DNA of 64,000 nucleotides from the NCBI RefSeq assembly GCF_001839655.2, contig NZ_CP056087.1, positions 1,054,001 through 1,118,000 of the forward strand, read 5' to 3'. A model generated the notes under the pieces. The model did not search any database and was not told where the DNA came from. It worked only from the letters and a program-made list of their open reading frames with translations. Shown here piece after piece: positions 38,652 through 47,784 of this stretch. The stretch is from Pseudomonas argentinensis. Lineage in GTDB: Bacteria > Pseudomonadota > Gammaproteobacteria > Pseudomonadales > Pseudomonadaceae. Numbering within the stretch: the stretch's first letter is position 1; every line of letters begins with the position of its first letter. A program made the translations under genes and the position numbers.

Positions 38652-38841
38652 CAGGCCGGTGAGAAACGACCTGCGTTGCCACCGCGGCGTTGAGAACAGG
38701 CGAAAAAGGCTCATGTACGACTCGTACACTCCGCTCCTTCGCCTATCCTCGTCTTGTCCTGGCTTGCCTCGGCTCGGGCTCTCTGCTTCGCTCTACCTCC
38801 TGCATCCGTGCAGTCGTCGCCTAGGTTTCTCAATGGCCTGT
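38651..38841. repeat. hairpin repeat element B (about 191 bp) between amgR and amgS
   Basis: The ends read ACAGGCCggTGAGAAAC and, inward on the other strand, ACAGGCCatTGAGAAAC, a terminal inverted repeat. The core GCTCATGTAC-GA-CTCGTACACTCCGC closely resembles element A. There is no ORF. It begins on the last base of the amgR stop codon. Confidence 0.75.
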
Positions 38842-38933
38842 AAGCCAATAAAGCGTATGAGGGCTGGAGACCGAACCCAGCCCTCGTTCGTTAAGCCTTC
38901 CGCCTTCAGCGTTCTGCCCCGGCACCTGTTCCT

Positions 38934-40247
38934 ATGAAAGCTCCACTCTGGTTTCCGCAAAGCTTCTTCTCGCGCACCCTCTGGCTGGTGCTGATCGTCG
39001 TGCTGTTCTCCAAGGCGCTGACCCTCGTCTACCTGATGATGAACGAGGACGTACTGGTGGACCGTCAGTACAGCCACGGCGCCGCACTGACCTTGCGCGC
39101 CTACTGGGCGGCGAACCCCGAGGACCGCGGCAATATCGCCGAGGCTGCCGGTCTCAAGCGGGTGACCCGTGCCGAAGTGCCGGCCAGCGAGGAGCACTGG
39201 CCCTATAGCGAGATCTTCCAGCGGCAGATGCAGTCCGAGCTGGGACCGGAAACCGAAACCCGGGTCCGCGCCAAGAGCCCGCCAGCCCTCTGGGTCCATG
39301 CGCCGACCCTTGGCGAGGACTGGGTTCGCGTGCCGCTCTACCCGCACCCGTTGCGTGGCCAGCGGATCTGGAGCGTGCTGGGCTGGTTCCTGGGCATCGG
39401 CCTGTTGTCCACGGCAGCGGCATGGATCTTCGTGCGCCAGCTCAGCGCGCCGCTCAAACGCCTGGTGATCGCCGCCCGCCAGTTCGGCCAGGGCCGCAGC
39501 GTGCGGCTACCGGTCGGTGACACGCCGAGCGAAATGGCCGAGGTGTACCGCGCGTTCAACCAGATGGCCGAGGACGTCGAGCAGGCCGGGCGTGAGCGTG
39601 AGCTGATGCTGGCCGGGGTGTCCCATGACTTGCGTACGCCGCTTACCCGATTGCGGCTGTCGCTGGAGTTTCTCGACCATGATTCGGAGCTGACCGACGA
39701 CATGGTGCGCGACATCGAGGACATGGACGCCATCCTCGACCAGTTCCTGGCCTTTATCCGCGACGGTCGCGACGAGCCCGTCGAGGAGCTGGTGCTGCCC
39801 GAGCTGATTCGCGAGGTGGTCGCCCCCTACAACCAGAAGAGCGAACAGGTGCGCCTGTTCCTCGAAGCGGTGCCGGCCTTTCCGCTGCGTCGGGTGTCGA
39901 TCAAGCGGCTGATCGTCAACCTCATCGAGAACGCCCTGCGCTATGGCGGCAGCCCGGTGGAGATCGTCCTGTCGGTGGCCGCTGACCACAGTGCGCCCTA
40001 CGTGGTGCTCAGCGTGATGGACCGAGGCGCCGGTATCGACCCGAGCGAGCTGAGCAGTATCGTCAACCCTTTCATCCGTGGCGACAGCGCTCGCGGTGGC
40101 AAGGGCGCCGGCCTGGGCCTGGCCATCGTCAAGCGCATCGCCTCGCTGCATGGCGGCAGCGTGGAGCTGCGCAACCGTACCGGCGGAGGCCTGGAAGCCC
40201 GTATCTGCCTGCCTCTGGGCTTGCTGCTGCCACGCGACGCGGCCTGA
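38934..40247 (+). CDS. amgS: EnvZ-type sensor histidine kinase AmgS
   Basis: This 437-residue kinase has two membrane helices (about residues 14-34 and 146-165) flanking a periplasmic domain, then a HAMP domain, the dimerisation box GVSHDLRTPLTRLRLSLEF with phospho-His, and an ATPase domain (NLIENALRYGG, DRGAGID, GKGAGLGLAIVKRI). It should phosphorylate AmgR in response to envelope damage. The GTTCCT before the ATG is a weak ribosome site. Confidence 0.91.
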   Translation: MKAPLWFPQSFFSRTLWLVLIVVLFSKALTLVYLMMNEDVLVDRQYSHGAALTLRAYWAANPEDRGNIAEAAGLKRVTRAEVPASEEHWPYSEIFQRQMQSELGPETETRVRAKSPPALWVHAPTLGEDWVRVPLYPHPLRGQRIWSVLGWFLGIGLLSTAAAWIFVRQLSAPLKRLVIAARQFGQGRSVRLPVGDTPSEMAEVYRAFNQMAEDVEQAGRERELMLAGVSHDLRTPLTRLRLSLEFLDHDSELTDDMVRDIEDMDAILDQFLAFIRDGRDEPVEELVLPELIREVVAPYNQKSEQVRLFLEAVPAFPLRRVSIKRLIVNLIENALRYGGSPVEIVLSVAADHSAPYVVLSVMDRGAGIDPSELSSIVNPFIRGDSARGGKGAGLGLAIVKRIASLHGGSVELRNRTGGGLEARICLPLGLLLPRDAA

Positions 40248-40285
40248 TTCTCGGCTAGGCTGTTAACTCGATGCAGGCACCTGTA

Positions 40286-40301
40286 CAGCCCTGACGGGCT
40301 G
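40286..40301 (+). terminator. hairpin after amgS
   Basis: CAGCCC-TGAC-GGGCTG is a perfect 6-bp stem with a tetraloop 38 bp past the amgS stop. There is no T-run, so termination here is uncertain. Confidence 0.4.
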
Positions 40302-40337
40302 CTTCATGCTGTGCTGGCATAGCGATATGAGGTTCGT

Positions 40338-43300
40338 ATGCCCCGCACTGCCGAGCGCTTGCCGTTCTGGACCTGGTGGTTGCCGCTACCGGTGTTCCAG
40401 CTGGCGACCCAGCTGTCGCTGACCACCCAGGTCGAGAGCGGGCTGGGCGTCCTCTATCTGCCGTTCGCCCTCGGCCTGGTGCTGGTGCTCTGGTGGGGGC
40501 CACGCGTGCTGCTAGCGCTCTATGCCAACGCGCTGCTCTCCACGCCGCTATGGGGGCTGGACTGGCACCAGGCGCCCCTGCATGCGCTCCCGGAAACCCT
40601 CGGCGTCGCCTGCTGTTACCTGCTGTTGCGCTGGCGCCCGTTCGATGCCGCCCTGCCGGACATCAGCCACGTGCTGCGCTTCATCCTGCTGGGCGTTCTG
40701 CTACCGGTGGCGCTGACCAGCCTGCTGTTGATCGGCTGCCGCGTGTTCCTCGGCGAGCTGACGATGGCGCAGTTGCCACAGCTGGTGCTGACCCTGTGGC
40801 TGGTCGACAGCCTGAGCTCACTGGTGATCGCCATCGCCCTGCTGACCTACCTCAGCCCCATGCTGCGCCGCCGTGGCTGGCTGGTGCCGGCCGAGGGCAT
40901 CGCGGTGCCCCTGCTGCAGGTGCCGATGGCCTTGCGCACCTTGCCGTCGCGCTACGCGCTGCTGCCGGTGCTGGTGTGCCTGCCGCTGTTGCTGGAGCTG
41001 CTGCCGGCAACCCTGAAGATGCCGGCCGCGGGCCTGGTCATGCTGGGGCTGGCACTGGTCTGGGGCTTTTCCGGCGCGGTGTGCGGGGCGGCGGTCAGCG
41101 CCCTGGCCACCCTGGGGCTGCCGTGGGGCCAGGTGCTGACGGTCAGCAGCTGGATCGAACCGCAGCGTCTGGAGCTGCACGTCGGCATCCTGCTGTTCGT
41201 GGTGGCGGCGCTGCTGATCGGCCGCAGTCTCACCGATCTGCGCCTGGCCCTGGTGCATAGCGCGGCGGTGCAACGTCAGCTGACCCTGGCGCATTCGGCA
41301 CTGGATGCCAGCCCGCTGGGCGTATTGATCGCCGACGCGCGGCAGGCGCAGCTGCCACTGATTTACTGCAACCCGGCCTTCGAGCAGATCACCGGGCGCC
41401 AAGCGGACGCCACGCTCGGGGCGAGCCTGCTCGAGCTGCTGCGTGGCGAGAAACGCCACGAAGGCCTGCATGTCCTGGAAACCGCCATCCGCCGTGAGGT
41501 GCCCGGCAATGCCGTACTGCGCCTGCAGCGCCAGGATGGTGAGGCCTTCTGGGGCGAAGTGATTCTGGCGCCGATGCGCGACGAGGAGGGCGTCAGCCAC
41601 TTCATCGTCATGCAGCAGGACGTCAGCGCCCGTGAGCAACTGGCCCAGGACATGGTGCGTCAGCGCGAAACCCTGCAGCAGCAGAGCCACCTGTTCACCC
41701 AGACGGAAAACATCGCCGACCTGGGCGGCTGGTCCCTGAACATGCGCGACATGAGCATGTACTGGAGCGCCGGCTGCTTCGCCATCTACGAGCTGGATCC
41801 GAAAAGTGGCGCGCCGTCCTTCGAGGAGTCGCTGAGCCAGTTCGATGCCGCCGGCCGCGAGCTGATCGGCCGCACCCTGCAGAAGATCTACAAGGGCGAG
41901 GACCAGTTCGATATCGAGGTGCGCGCCACCACCGCCAGGGGCCGCACGCGCTGGGTGAGGTTGCTCGGGGTCGCCGAGCGCGACGGCGGCGAGCTGGTGC
42001 GCATCTACGGCGCCGCCCAGGACATCACCGCCCGGCGGCGCACCGAGCAGCAGTTGCGCGAGCGCGACGACCGCCTGCGCCTGTTCTTCGAGGCGCCGCT
42101 GATCGGCATGGCGTTGATCACCCCGACCTTCGGCTGGTCGGAGGTCAACCTCAAACTGTGCAGCATCCTCGGCCTGAGTCGTGAGCAGTTGCTCGAGTCC
42201 AGCTGGGCCGGCATCAGTTGCGCGGATGACCTGGAAGCCGAGCAACCGCTGCTCGACGAGGTGCTGGCCGGCAGCCGCGAGGGCTTCGAGCGCGACCGCA
42301 ACTTCCTGCGCGCCGATGGCAGCCGGGTGCCGACACGGCTCAACCTGCGCGCGGTGCGGCGCAACGATGGCGGGGTCAGCCTGTTTCTGGTGCTGGTCGA
42401 GGACATCAGTGCGCGCTTCGAGGCAGAAGCCCGCTACCGGACCGTCGTCGAGCATGCGCCGGAGGCAATCATGCTGTACAGCGAGGAGGGCGGCATGGTC
42501 GATTTCAACGGCAACGCCCTGCGCCTGTTCGGCTATCGCCGCGAGGAGCTGCTCCATCGCCGGCCCTTCGAGCTGAGCCCGCAGTTGCAAGCCGACGGCA
42601 GGCCGTCGTCCGAGGCCGCCAAGCACTACCTCAAGGCCGCTCTGGCGGGTGAAGTGCCGGTGTTCGAATGGCTGCACTGCGACAGCAACGGCCGGGAATT
42701 CCCGTGCGAGGTGCGCCTGGTGCGCTTGCCGGGCGAGCCGATCTTGATTCGCTGCAGCGTGACGGACATTTCCGAGCGCCAGCGCTATCAGCGCGAGATC
42801 GAGCGCCTGGCCTACAGCGACGAACTGACCGGCCTGCCCAATCGTCGGCTGATGCTCGACCGCCTGCAGCACGCCATGGATCGCGAGATTCGCCAGGGCA
42901 GCCTGGGCGCGCTGCTGTTCATCGACCTCGACCATTTCAAGACGGTCAACGACAGCCTTGGCCATCTGGTCGGCGACAGCCTGCTGCGTGATGTCACCGC
43001 GCGCCTGGAGGCACAGCTGCGCAACGAAGACACCCTGGCGCGCATGGGCGGCGACGAGTTCGTGGTGCTGCTCGAGGGGCTCGACGCCAATGCCCAGTTG
43101 GCGGGCGAGCAGGCGGCGATGGTCGGCGAGCGCCTGCTCAAGAGCCTGGAGCGGCCTTGCGTGGTCGATGGCCACGAGCTGTCGATAAGTGCCAGCATCG
43201 GCATCGCCCTGCATCCATTTGGCGAGCAGAACGCCTCCGATGTGCTCAAGCAGGCGGATACCGCCATGTACCGCGCCAAGCAGGCCGGGCGCAACGCTCT

Positions 43301-44117
43301 GCACTTCTTCGCCCCGGAGATGCAGGCGGCCATTGACCAGCGCCTGCAGCTGCAGGGCGAGCTGCGCCAGGCGATTGCCCGCGACCAGCTGTATCTGGTA
43401 TTCCAGCCGCAGCTGCAACTGGGCGATGGTCAGCTGATCGGTGCCGAGGTACTGGTGCGCTGGGCGCACCCGGAGAAGGGTGAAATCCTGCCGGGCCAGT
43501 TCATCCCGCTGGCCGAGGAAACCGGTTTGATCCAGGACATCGGCAGCTGGGTACTGGAGCGGGCATGCGCCACGCTGCAGGGCTGGTTGCCGCAATACCC
43601 CGGCGTGGTGCTGGCGGTGAACCTCAGCCCGCGGGAGCTGCGCAGCCGCGAGTGCGTCGAGCGGGTGCGCGGCTGCCTGGAGCGCCACGGCGTGCCGGCC
43701 ACGGCGCTGGAGCTGGAACTCACCGAGGGCGTGCTGCTCGAGGACGTCGAGCAATGCATCGCCAACATGGGGGCGCTCAAGGCCCTTGGCGTGCGATTCT
43801 CGATCGACGACTTCGGCACCGGCTATTCCTCCCTGACCTACCTCAAGCGGCTGCCGCTGGACCGCCTGAAGATCGACCGCAGCTTCACCCAGGACCTGGG
43901 CGCCGGTGGCAATGGCAACAACGTCCTGCTGGTGGAAACCATCCTGATGATCGCCCGCAACCTGGGCCTGGAATGCGTGGCCGAGGGCATCGAAACGCCG
44001 GAGCAGCTCGAGCACCTGAAAAAACTGGGATGCGAGGTGGGCCAGGGCTACCTGCTTGGCAGGCCGATGATCGAGGCGGATTTTCTCGAGCGCCTGGCCC
44101 GGCCCCCCCCTTCCTGA
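40338..44117 (+). CDS. MASE1-PAS-GGDEF-EAL cyclic-di-GMP protein
   Basis: This 1259-residue membrane protein can both make and degrade c-di-GMP on sequence grounds. A MASE1-type multi-helix sensor covers about residues 1-300, followed by four PAS/PAC regions (about 310-810) and a GGDEF domain with intact GGDEF at 904-908 and an I-site RNED five residues before it. The EAL domain has EVL at 1037-1039, NLSPRELRS, ELTEGVLLED, DDFGTGYSSL and EGIETPEQ, so phosphodiesterase residues are kept. It is convergent with ldcA-rimKBA, 4 bp apart. The 3' end carries a run of eight C residues. The signal sensed is unknown. Confidence 0.93.
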   Translation: MPRTAERLPFWTWWLPLPVFQLATQLSLTTQVESGLGVLYLPFALGLVLVLWWGPRVLLALYANALLSTPLWGLDWHQAPLHALPETLGVACCYLLLRWRPFDAALPDISHVLRFILLGVLLPVALTSLLLIGCRVFLGELTMAQLPQLVLTLWLVDSLSSLVIAIALLTYLSPMLRRRGWLVPAEGIAVPLLQVPMALRTLPSRYALLPVLVCLPLLLELLPATLKMPAAGLVMLGLALVWGFSGAVCGAAVSALATLGLPWGQVLTVSSWIEPQRLELHVGILLFVVAALLIGRSLTDLRLALVHSAAVQRQLTLAHSALDASPLGVLIADARQAQLPLIYCNPAFEQITGRQADATLGASLLELLRGEKRHEGLHVLETAIRREVPGNAVLRLQRQDGEAFWGEVILAPMRDEEGVSHFIVMQQDVSAREQLAQDMVRQRETLQQQSHLFTQTENIADLGGWSLNMRDMSMYWSAGCFAIYELDPKSGAPSFEESLSQFDAAGRELIGRTLQKIYKGEDQFDIEVRATTARGRTRWVRLLGVAERDGGELVRIYGAAQDITARRRTEQQLRERDDRLRLFFEAPLIGMALITPTFGWSEVNLKLCSILGLSREQLLESSWAGISCADDLEAEQPLLDEVLAGSREGFERDRNFLRADGSRVPTRLNLRAVRRNDGGVSLFLVLVEDISARFEAEARYRTVVEHAPEAIMLYSEEGGMVDFNGNALRLFGYRREELLHRRPFELSPQLQADGRPSSEAAKHYLKAALAGEVPVFEWLHCDSNGREFPCEVRLVRLPGEPILIRCSVTDISERQRYQREIERLAYSDELTGLPNRRLMLDRLQHAMDREIRQGSLGALLFIDLDHFKTVNDSLGHLVGDSLLRDVTARLEAQLRNEDTLARMGGDEFVVLLEGLDANAQLAGEQAAMVGERLLKSLERPCVVDGHELSISASIGIALHPFGEQNASDVLKQADTAMYRAKQAGRNALHFFAPEMQAAIDQRLQLQGELRQAIARDQLYLVFQPQLQLGDGQLIGAEVLVRWAHPEKGEILPGQFIPLAEETGLIQDIGSWVLERACATLQGWLPQYPGVVLAVNLSPRELRSRECVERVRGCLERHGVPATALELELTEGVLLEDVEQCIANMGALKALGVRFSIDDFGTGYSSLTYLKRLPLDRLKIDRSFTQDLGAGGNGNNVLLVETILMIARNLGLECVAEGIETPEQLEHLKKLGCEVGQGYLLGRPMIEADFLERLARPPPS

Positions 44118-44121
44118 GGCG

Positions 44122-45018
44122 TCACCAGCTCAGCGTATCGCCTTGCAAGCGCGCCTGGCGGCCGTAAGGCCAGGCGAAGTTGGCGTCGCCATGGCCGCTG
44201 GGCAGCTCGCCGTAGAGCGGAATATCGAAGGGCGCCAGGTACTCGCCGATGATGTCCTCGAGGCTGTGCTGCACGCCGCGCCGCGGGCAGTCGGTGAAAC
44301 TGCCCAGGCACACTGCGGCCGGGCGGCGCTCGGCGAAGCTCTCGAACAGCTGCCAGAAGCTGCGCTCCAGGCGGTAGTAAGGCTCGCCGACGTCCTCGAG
44401 AATCAGGATGGCATCCTTCGGCAGCTGCACGCTGGCGACGGTGCCGCAGCCGCTGGCCAGGGCGGTGAGGTTGCCGCCGAGCAGCGGGCCGCTCACCGCC
44501 GTTTGCGGGCCGCTGAGATGGCGCACCGGCAACGAGTGGCTGTGGCCCTGCAGCAGATCCCACAGCGAGCGCATCGACGCCAGCCGCTCGCGTTGGCCGG
44601 CCGGCGCGGCCAGGGCCTGCAGGCCGAGGGCGGTGGCCACCGGGCCGTGGATGCCGGGCAGCTCATGGCGGGCGAAGGCGTCGAGCAGGATCGACAGGTC
44701 GGAGTAGCCGATAAGCGGGCGCGGGCTGGCATTCTGCAGCCGCGTCCAGTCGATGCCCGGCAACAGTTGCGCACTGCCGTAGCCGCCGCGCAGGCACCAG
44801 ACGGCGTCGATGTCCGGCAGGCTGAAGGCTTCGTGCAGGTCGGCCAGGCGCTGCGCCGGCGTGCCCGCTAGGTAGCGATGACGGGCGCGCACGTGGCGGC
44901 CCAGGTGGTAATCGATGCCTTGCACCTCGAGCTGCGCCAGGGTGGCCTCGAAGATCTCGTCGGCGATGGCCGAGGCGGGGGCGATCAGGGCCAGGCGGCC
45001 CTTGAAGGCTGTGCTCAT
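44122..45018 (-). CDS. ldcA: LD-carboxypeptidase LdcA
   Basis: LdcA removes the terminal D-Ala from tetrapeptides during peptidoglycan recycling in the cytoplasm. The 298-residue protein is of the S66 family. The nucleophile Ser106 is in [13 protein letters not shown], the catalytic Glu in [12 protein letters not shown], and the His in [15 protein letters not shown]. It matches PA5198 in neighbourhood. It overlaps rimK by 4 bp and ends the rim operon. Confidence 0.93.
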   Translation of the reverse strand: MSTAFKGRLALIAPASAIADEIFEATLAQLEVQGIDYHLGRHVRARHRYLAGTPAQRLADLHEAFSLPDIDAVWCLRGGYGSAQLLPGIDWTRLQNASPRPLIGYSDLSILLDAFARHELPGIHGPVATALGLQALAAPAGQRERLASMRSLWDLLQGHSHSLPVRHLSGPQTAVSGPLLGGNLTALASGCGTVASVQLPKDAILILEDVGEPYYRLERSFWQLFESFAERRPAAVCLGSFTDCPRRGVQHSLEDIIGEYLAPFDIPLYGELPSGHGDANFAWPYGRQARLQGDTLSW

Positions 45019-45920
45019 CCTTTACCCTTGGTGCGTGTCAGGTTGGGGCCGCCGTTCTTTTCCAGGTAGCCGATGATCATCCCGGCGACGTCCTTGCCGG
45101 TGGTCACTTCGATGCCTTCCAGGCCCGGCGAGGAGTTCACCTCCATTACCAGCGGGCCGTGGTTGGAGCGCAGGATGTCGACGCCGGCCACCGACAGGCC
45201 CATCACCTTGGCGGCGCGGATGGCGGTCATGCGTTCTTCCGGGGTGATCTTGATCAGGCTGGCGGTGCCGCCGCGGTGCAGGTTGGAACGGAACTCGCCG
45301 GGCTTGGCCTGGCGCTTCATCGCCGCGATGACCTTGTCGCCGACCACGAAGCAGCGGATGTCGGCGCCGCCGGCTTCCTTGATGTATTCCTGCACCATGA
45401 TGTTCTGCTTGAGGCCCATGAAGGCCTCGATCACCGACTCGGCGGCCTTTTCGGTTTCACAGAGCACCACGCCGATGCCCTGGGTGCCTTCCAGCACCTT
45501 GATCACCAGCGGTGCGCCGTTGACCATCTGGATCAGGTCGGGAATGTCGTCCGGCGAGTGGGCGAAGCCGGTCACCGGCAGGCCGATACCGCGCCGCGAG
45601 AGCAGCTGCAGCGAGCGCAGCTTGTCCCTCGAGCGGGCGATGGCCACCGATTCGTTGAGCGGCACCACGCCCATCATCTCGAACTGGCGCAGCACCGCGC
45701 AGCCATAGAAGGTCACCGAGGCACCGATGCGCGGGATCACCGCGTCGAAGCCCTCCAGGGGCTTGCCACGGTAGTGGATCTGCGGCTTGTGGCTGGCGAT
45801 GTTCATGTAGGCGCGCAGGGTGTCGATCACCACCATTTCATGGCCGCGCTGCTGCCCGGCTTCGACCAGACGACGCGTGGAATACAGGCGCGGATTGCGC
45901 GACAGCACAGCGATTTTCAT
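45015..45920 (-). CDS. rimK: ribosomal protein S6-glutamate ligase RimK
   Basis: RimK adds glutamates to the C-terminus of ribosomal protein S6 (RpsF), altering the proteome. The protein has 301 residues with an ATP-grasp fold: start [21 protein letters not shown], then [40 protein letters not shown] and metal site [16 protein letters not shown] longer frame upstream lies within rimB and is rejected. It overlaps rimB by 4 bp and ldcA by 4 bp. In P. fluorescens its activity is controlled by RimA, RimB and c-di-GMP. Confidence 0.95.
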   Translation of the reverse strand: MKIAVLSRNPRLYSTRRLVEAGQQRGHEMVVIDTLRAYMNIASHKPQIHYRGKPLEGFDAVIPRIGASVTFYGCAVLRQFEMMGVVPLNESVAIARSRDKLRSLQLLSRRGIGLPVTGFAHSPDDIPDLIQMVNGAPLVIKVLEGTQGIGVVLCETEKAAESVIEAFMGLKQNIMVQEYIKEAGGADIRCFVVGDKVIAAMKRQAKPGEFRSNLHRGGTASLIKITPEERMTAIRAAKVMGLSVAGVDILRSNHGPLVMEVNSSPGLEGIEVTTGKDVAGMIIGYLEKNGGPNLTRTKGKG

Positions 45921-46384
45921 TGGGCACCGGTCGGGTCGGGAAGCACGGGTTTGTCTTGCACGTAAGTGAGCGCCGGGTTGACCACCAGTTGGCCGTCGAC
46001 CAGCGCTTTGGAGCCGAGCAGCATGCGATAGCGCATGGTCTTGCGGCTGGCCAGGGTGAACTCCACCGGCCACTGCAGATCACCCAGCATCAGGCTGGTA
46101 CGGATCACGTAGCGGCTCTGGGCCTGGCCATTGGAACTCTTGATGGTCTTCAGCGCCACCAGGCGCGCCTCGCAGCGATGGCGGCGCTGCACCTGGGTGC
46201 CGATATAGGCAGTGAAGCGCACCCAGCGTTCGCCGTCACGCTCGAACGGCTGGATGTCGCTGGCATGCAGGCTCGAGGTGCTGGCGCCGGTGTCGATCTT
46301 GGCGCGCAGGCCGACGATGCCCAGCTCCGGCAGGTTCACCCACTCGCGCAGGCCGATCACGTTGAGGTGGTCGAATGTCTTCAA
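45917..46384 (-). CDS. rimB: RimB, retropepsin-like protease
   Basis: This 155-residue protein belongs to the family annotated as ATP-dependent zinc protease (retropepsin-like). It has the aspartic-protease-like motif [16 protein letters not shown]. In P. fluorescens RimB was described as a polyglutamate-specific protease opposing RimK. Its 4-bp overlap with rimK supports co-translation and the same role here. Confidence 0.87.
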   Translation of the reverse strand: MKTFDHLNVIGLREWVNLPELGIVGLRAKIDTGASTSSLHASDIQPFERDGERWVRFTAYIGTQVQRRHRCEARLVALKTIKSSNGQAQSRYVIRTSLMLGDLQWPVEFTLASRKTMRYRMLLGSKALVDGQLVVNPALTYVQDKPVLPDPTGAQ

Positions 46385-46457
46385 GGAAGCTGTCCGTATC
46401 TACAGGGTCGCGCATCTGGCGCGCATGGTACTGAAAATCCGCAGTGCTGCATCGCTG

Positions 46458-47288
46458 TCAGTGGGTGATCGGCGCCGATGCCCACGCCGTATCGGTTACA
46501 CCGGGCAACCCTCTGAACTGCGGCTTGGCGAACAGGTAACCCTGCATCAGGTCGATGCCGCTGGCGGCGAGGAAGTCCCGCTCGCCCGGCGTCTCGATCC
46601 CTTCGGCGATCACCGTTACACCCAGATCGTTACATATGCCGAGGATGCCGCGCACGATGGCCTGGCGGGCGTTGTCCCTGTCGACGTTGCGAATCAGCGC
46701 CATGTCCAGCTTGATCAGGTCGGGCTGGAAATCGGCCAGCAGGTTGAGACCGGAATGGCCGGCGCCGAAGTCGTCGATGGCGGTCTTGAAGCCGAACTCC
46801 TGGTACTGGCGCAGGATGTTGGTCAGGTGCTTGCTGTCGGCCATATGGTCGCTTTCCAGGGTCTCGAAGATCAGCCGGTCGAGCGGAAAATCGTGCTGGC
46901 GCGCCGCTTCCAGGGTGCTGCGGATGCACAGTTCGGGGCGGTACACGGCATTGGGTAGAAAGTTGATCGACAGGTAGCTGGCCATGCCCAGTTGCTTGGC
47001 TTCGGCAATCGCCTGGGTGCGGCAGCGCTGATCGAAGCGGTAGCGGTTGTCGTCGTTGACGCGCTCAAGCACCGATAGCGCACCTTCACCCGCCGGCCCG
47101 CGCACCAGTGCCTCGTGGGCGAACACCTGGCGGGTGCGGATGTCGATGATCGGCTGGAAGGCGAAATTGAAGGCGAAATCCAGCTCGGTGCTGCCCTGGC
47201 AGCCACGGCATTTTTCGGGGTGGACGAGATCGCTGGGAAAGTGGGTCACCGCTGCTCCAGAATGAGGATCGCTCGGGCTTGCATGCAT
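46458..47288 (-). CDS. rimA: EAL-domain c-di-GMP phosphodiesterase RimA
   Basis: This 276-residue protein is a stand-alone EAL domain with a short N-terminal region bearing CRGC. EAL residues are HEALVRG, SINFLPNA, DDFGAGHSGLNLL, LIKLDM and EGIETPGE. The usual ELTE-type motif reads ETLE, keeping both Glu but displacing the Thr. It lies 73 bp upstream of rimB-rimK, as the phosphodiesterase trigger enzyme RimA does in P. fluorescens, and there it controls RimK. No membrane segment is seen. Confidence 0.85.
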   Translation of the reverse strand: MHASPSDPHSGAAVTHFPSDLVHPEKCRGCQGSTELDFAFNFAFQPIIDIRTRQVFAHEALVRGPAGEGALSVLERVNDDNRYRFDQRCRTQAIAEAKQLGMASYLSINFLPNAVYRPELCIRSTLEAARQHDFPLDRLIFETLESDHMADSKHLTNILRQYQEFGFKTAIDDFGAGHSGLNLLADFQPDLIKLDMALIRNVDRDNARQAIVRGILGICNDLGVTVIAEGIETPGERDFLAASGIDLMQGYLFAKPQFRGLPGVTDTAWASAPITH

Positions 47289-47327
47289 CGGACAATGCGC
47301 ACAGGCTGGAGTGTGGAAAGAATTGCA

Positions 47328-47753
47328 ATGAGTGAGGTAAGGGTGGCAAAGCAGGATGCCGATGACAAGGTAAGGTTAGACAAGTGGCTGTGGGCCGCGC
47401 GCTTCTACAAGACCCGCGCACTGGCCAAGGCGGCGATCGAGGGCGGCAAGGTGCACTGCCGGGGCGAGCGCTGCAAGCCGGGCAAGGAGCCCAGGGTTGG
47501 CGAGGAGTATGTGATTCGCACCGGCTTCGACGAGCGGACCGTGGTGGTGCAGGCGCTGTCGGTGGTGCGTCGCGGGGCCCCCGAGGCGCAGACCCTGTAC
47601 GCCGAGACCGGTGAGAGCATCGTGCGCCGCGAGAAGGCGGCCGAGCAGCGCAAGGCCGGAGCCCTGGGCGTGCAGACCGAAGGGCGGCCGAGCAAGAAGC
47701 AGCGCCGGCAGTTGTTCTACCTGCGCGGCGGCTCGGGAGAATGGGTGGAGTAG
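47328..47753 (+). CDS. hslR: heat-shock ribosome-associated protein HslR (Hsp15)
   Basis: HslR binds free 50S subunits carrying stalled peptidyl-tRNA. The protein has an S4 RNA-binding domain, VRLDKWLWAARFYKTRALAKAAIEGGKV, and a basic C-terminus RPSKKQRRQLFYLRGG. The ATG at 47328 gives 141 residues. A GTG at 47343, with GAGG six bases upstream, would give 136 residues, closer to the 133 of E. coli, and may be the true start. It converges with the PAP2 gene across a hairpin. Confidence 0.92.
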   Translation: MSEVRVAKQDADDKVRLDKWLWAARFYKTRALAKAAIEGGKVHCRGERCKPGKEPRVGEEYVIRTGFDERTVVVQALSVVRRGAPEAQTLYAETGESIVRREKAAEQRKAGALGVQTEGRPSKKQRRQLFYLRGGSGEWVE

Positions 47754-47776
47754 GGCTGCCCGTCGTGGGGCAGCCC
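47753..47776. terminator. hairpin between hslR and PAP2 genes
   Basis: GGGCTGCCC-GTCGTG-GGGCAGCCC has perfect 9-bp arms and starts on the last base of the hslR stop codon, between convergent genes. It has no T-run. Confidence 0.6.
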
Positions 47777-47784
47777 AGTGCTGG

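Noticed and set aside
40286..40301. Strong terminator after amgS
   Set aside because: The stem is only 6 bp and lacks a T-run, so it is listed at low confidence rather than claimed as a terminator.
40818..44015. Open frame of over 1000 codons antisense to the GGDEF-EAL gene
   Set aside because: GC-rich third positions leave antisense frames open. The product is low-complexity Gln/Ala/His-rich with no domain, while the sense frame has complete catalytic motifs.
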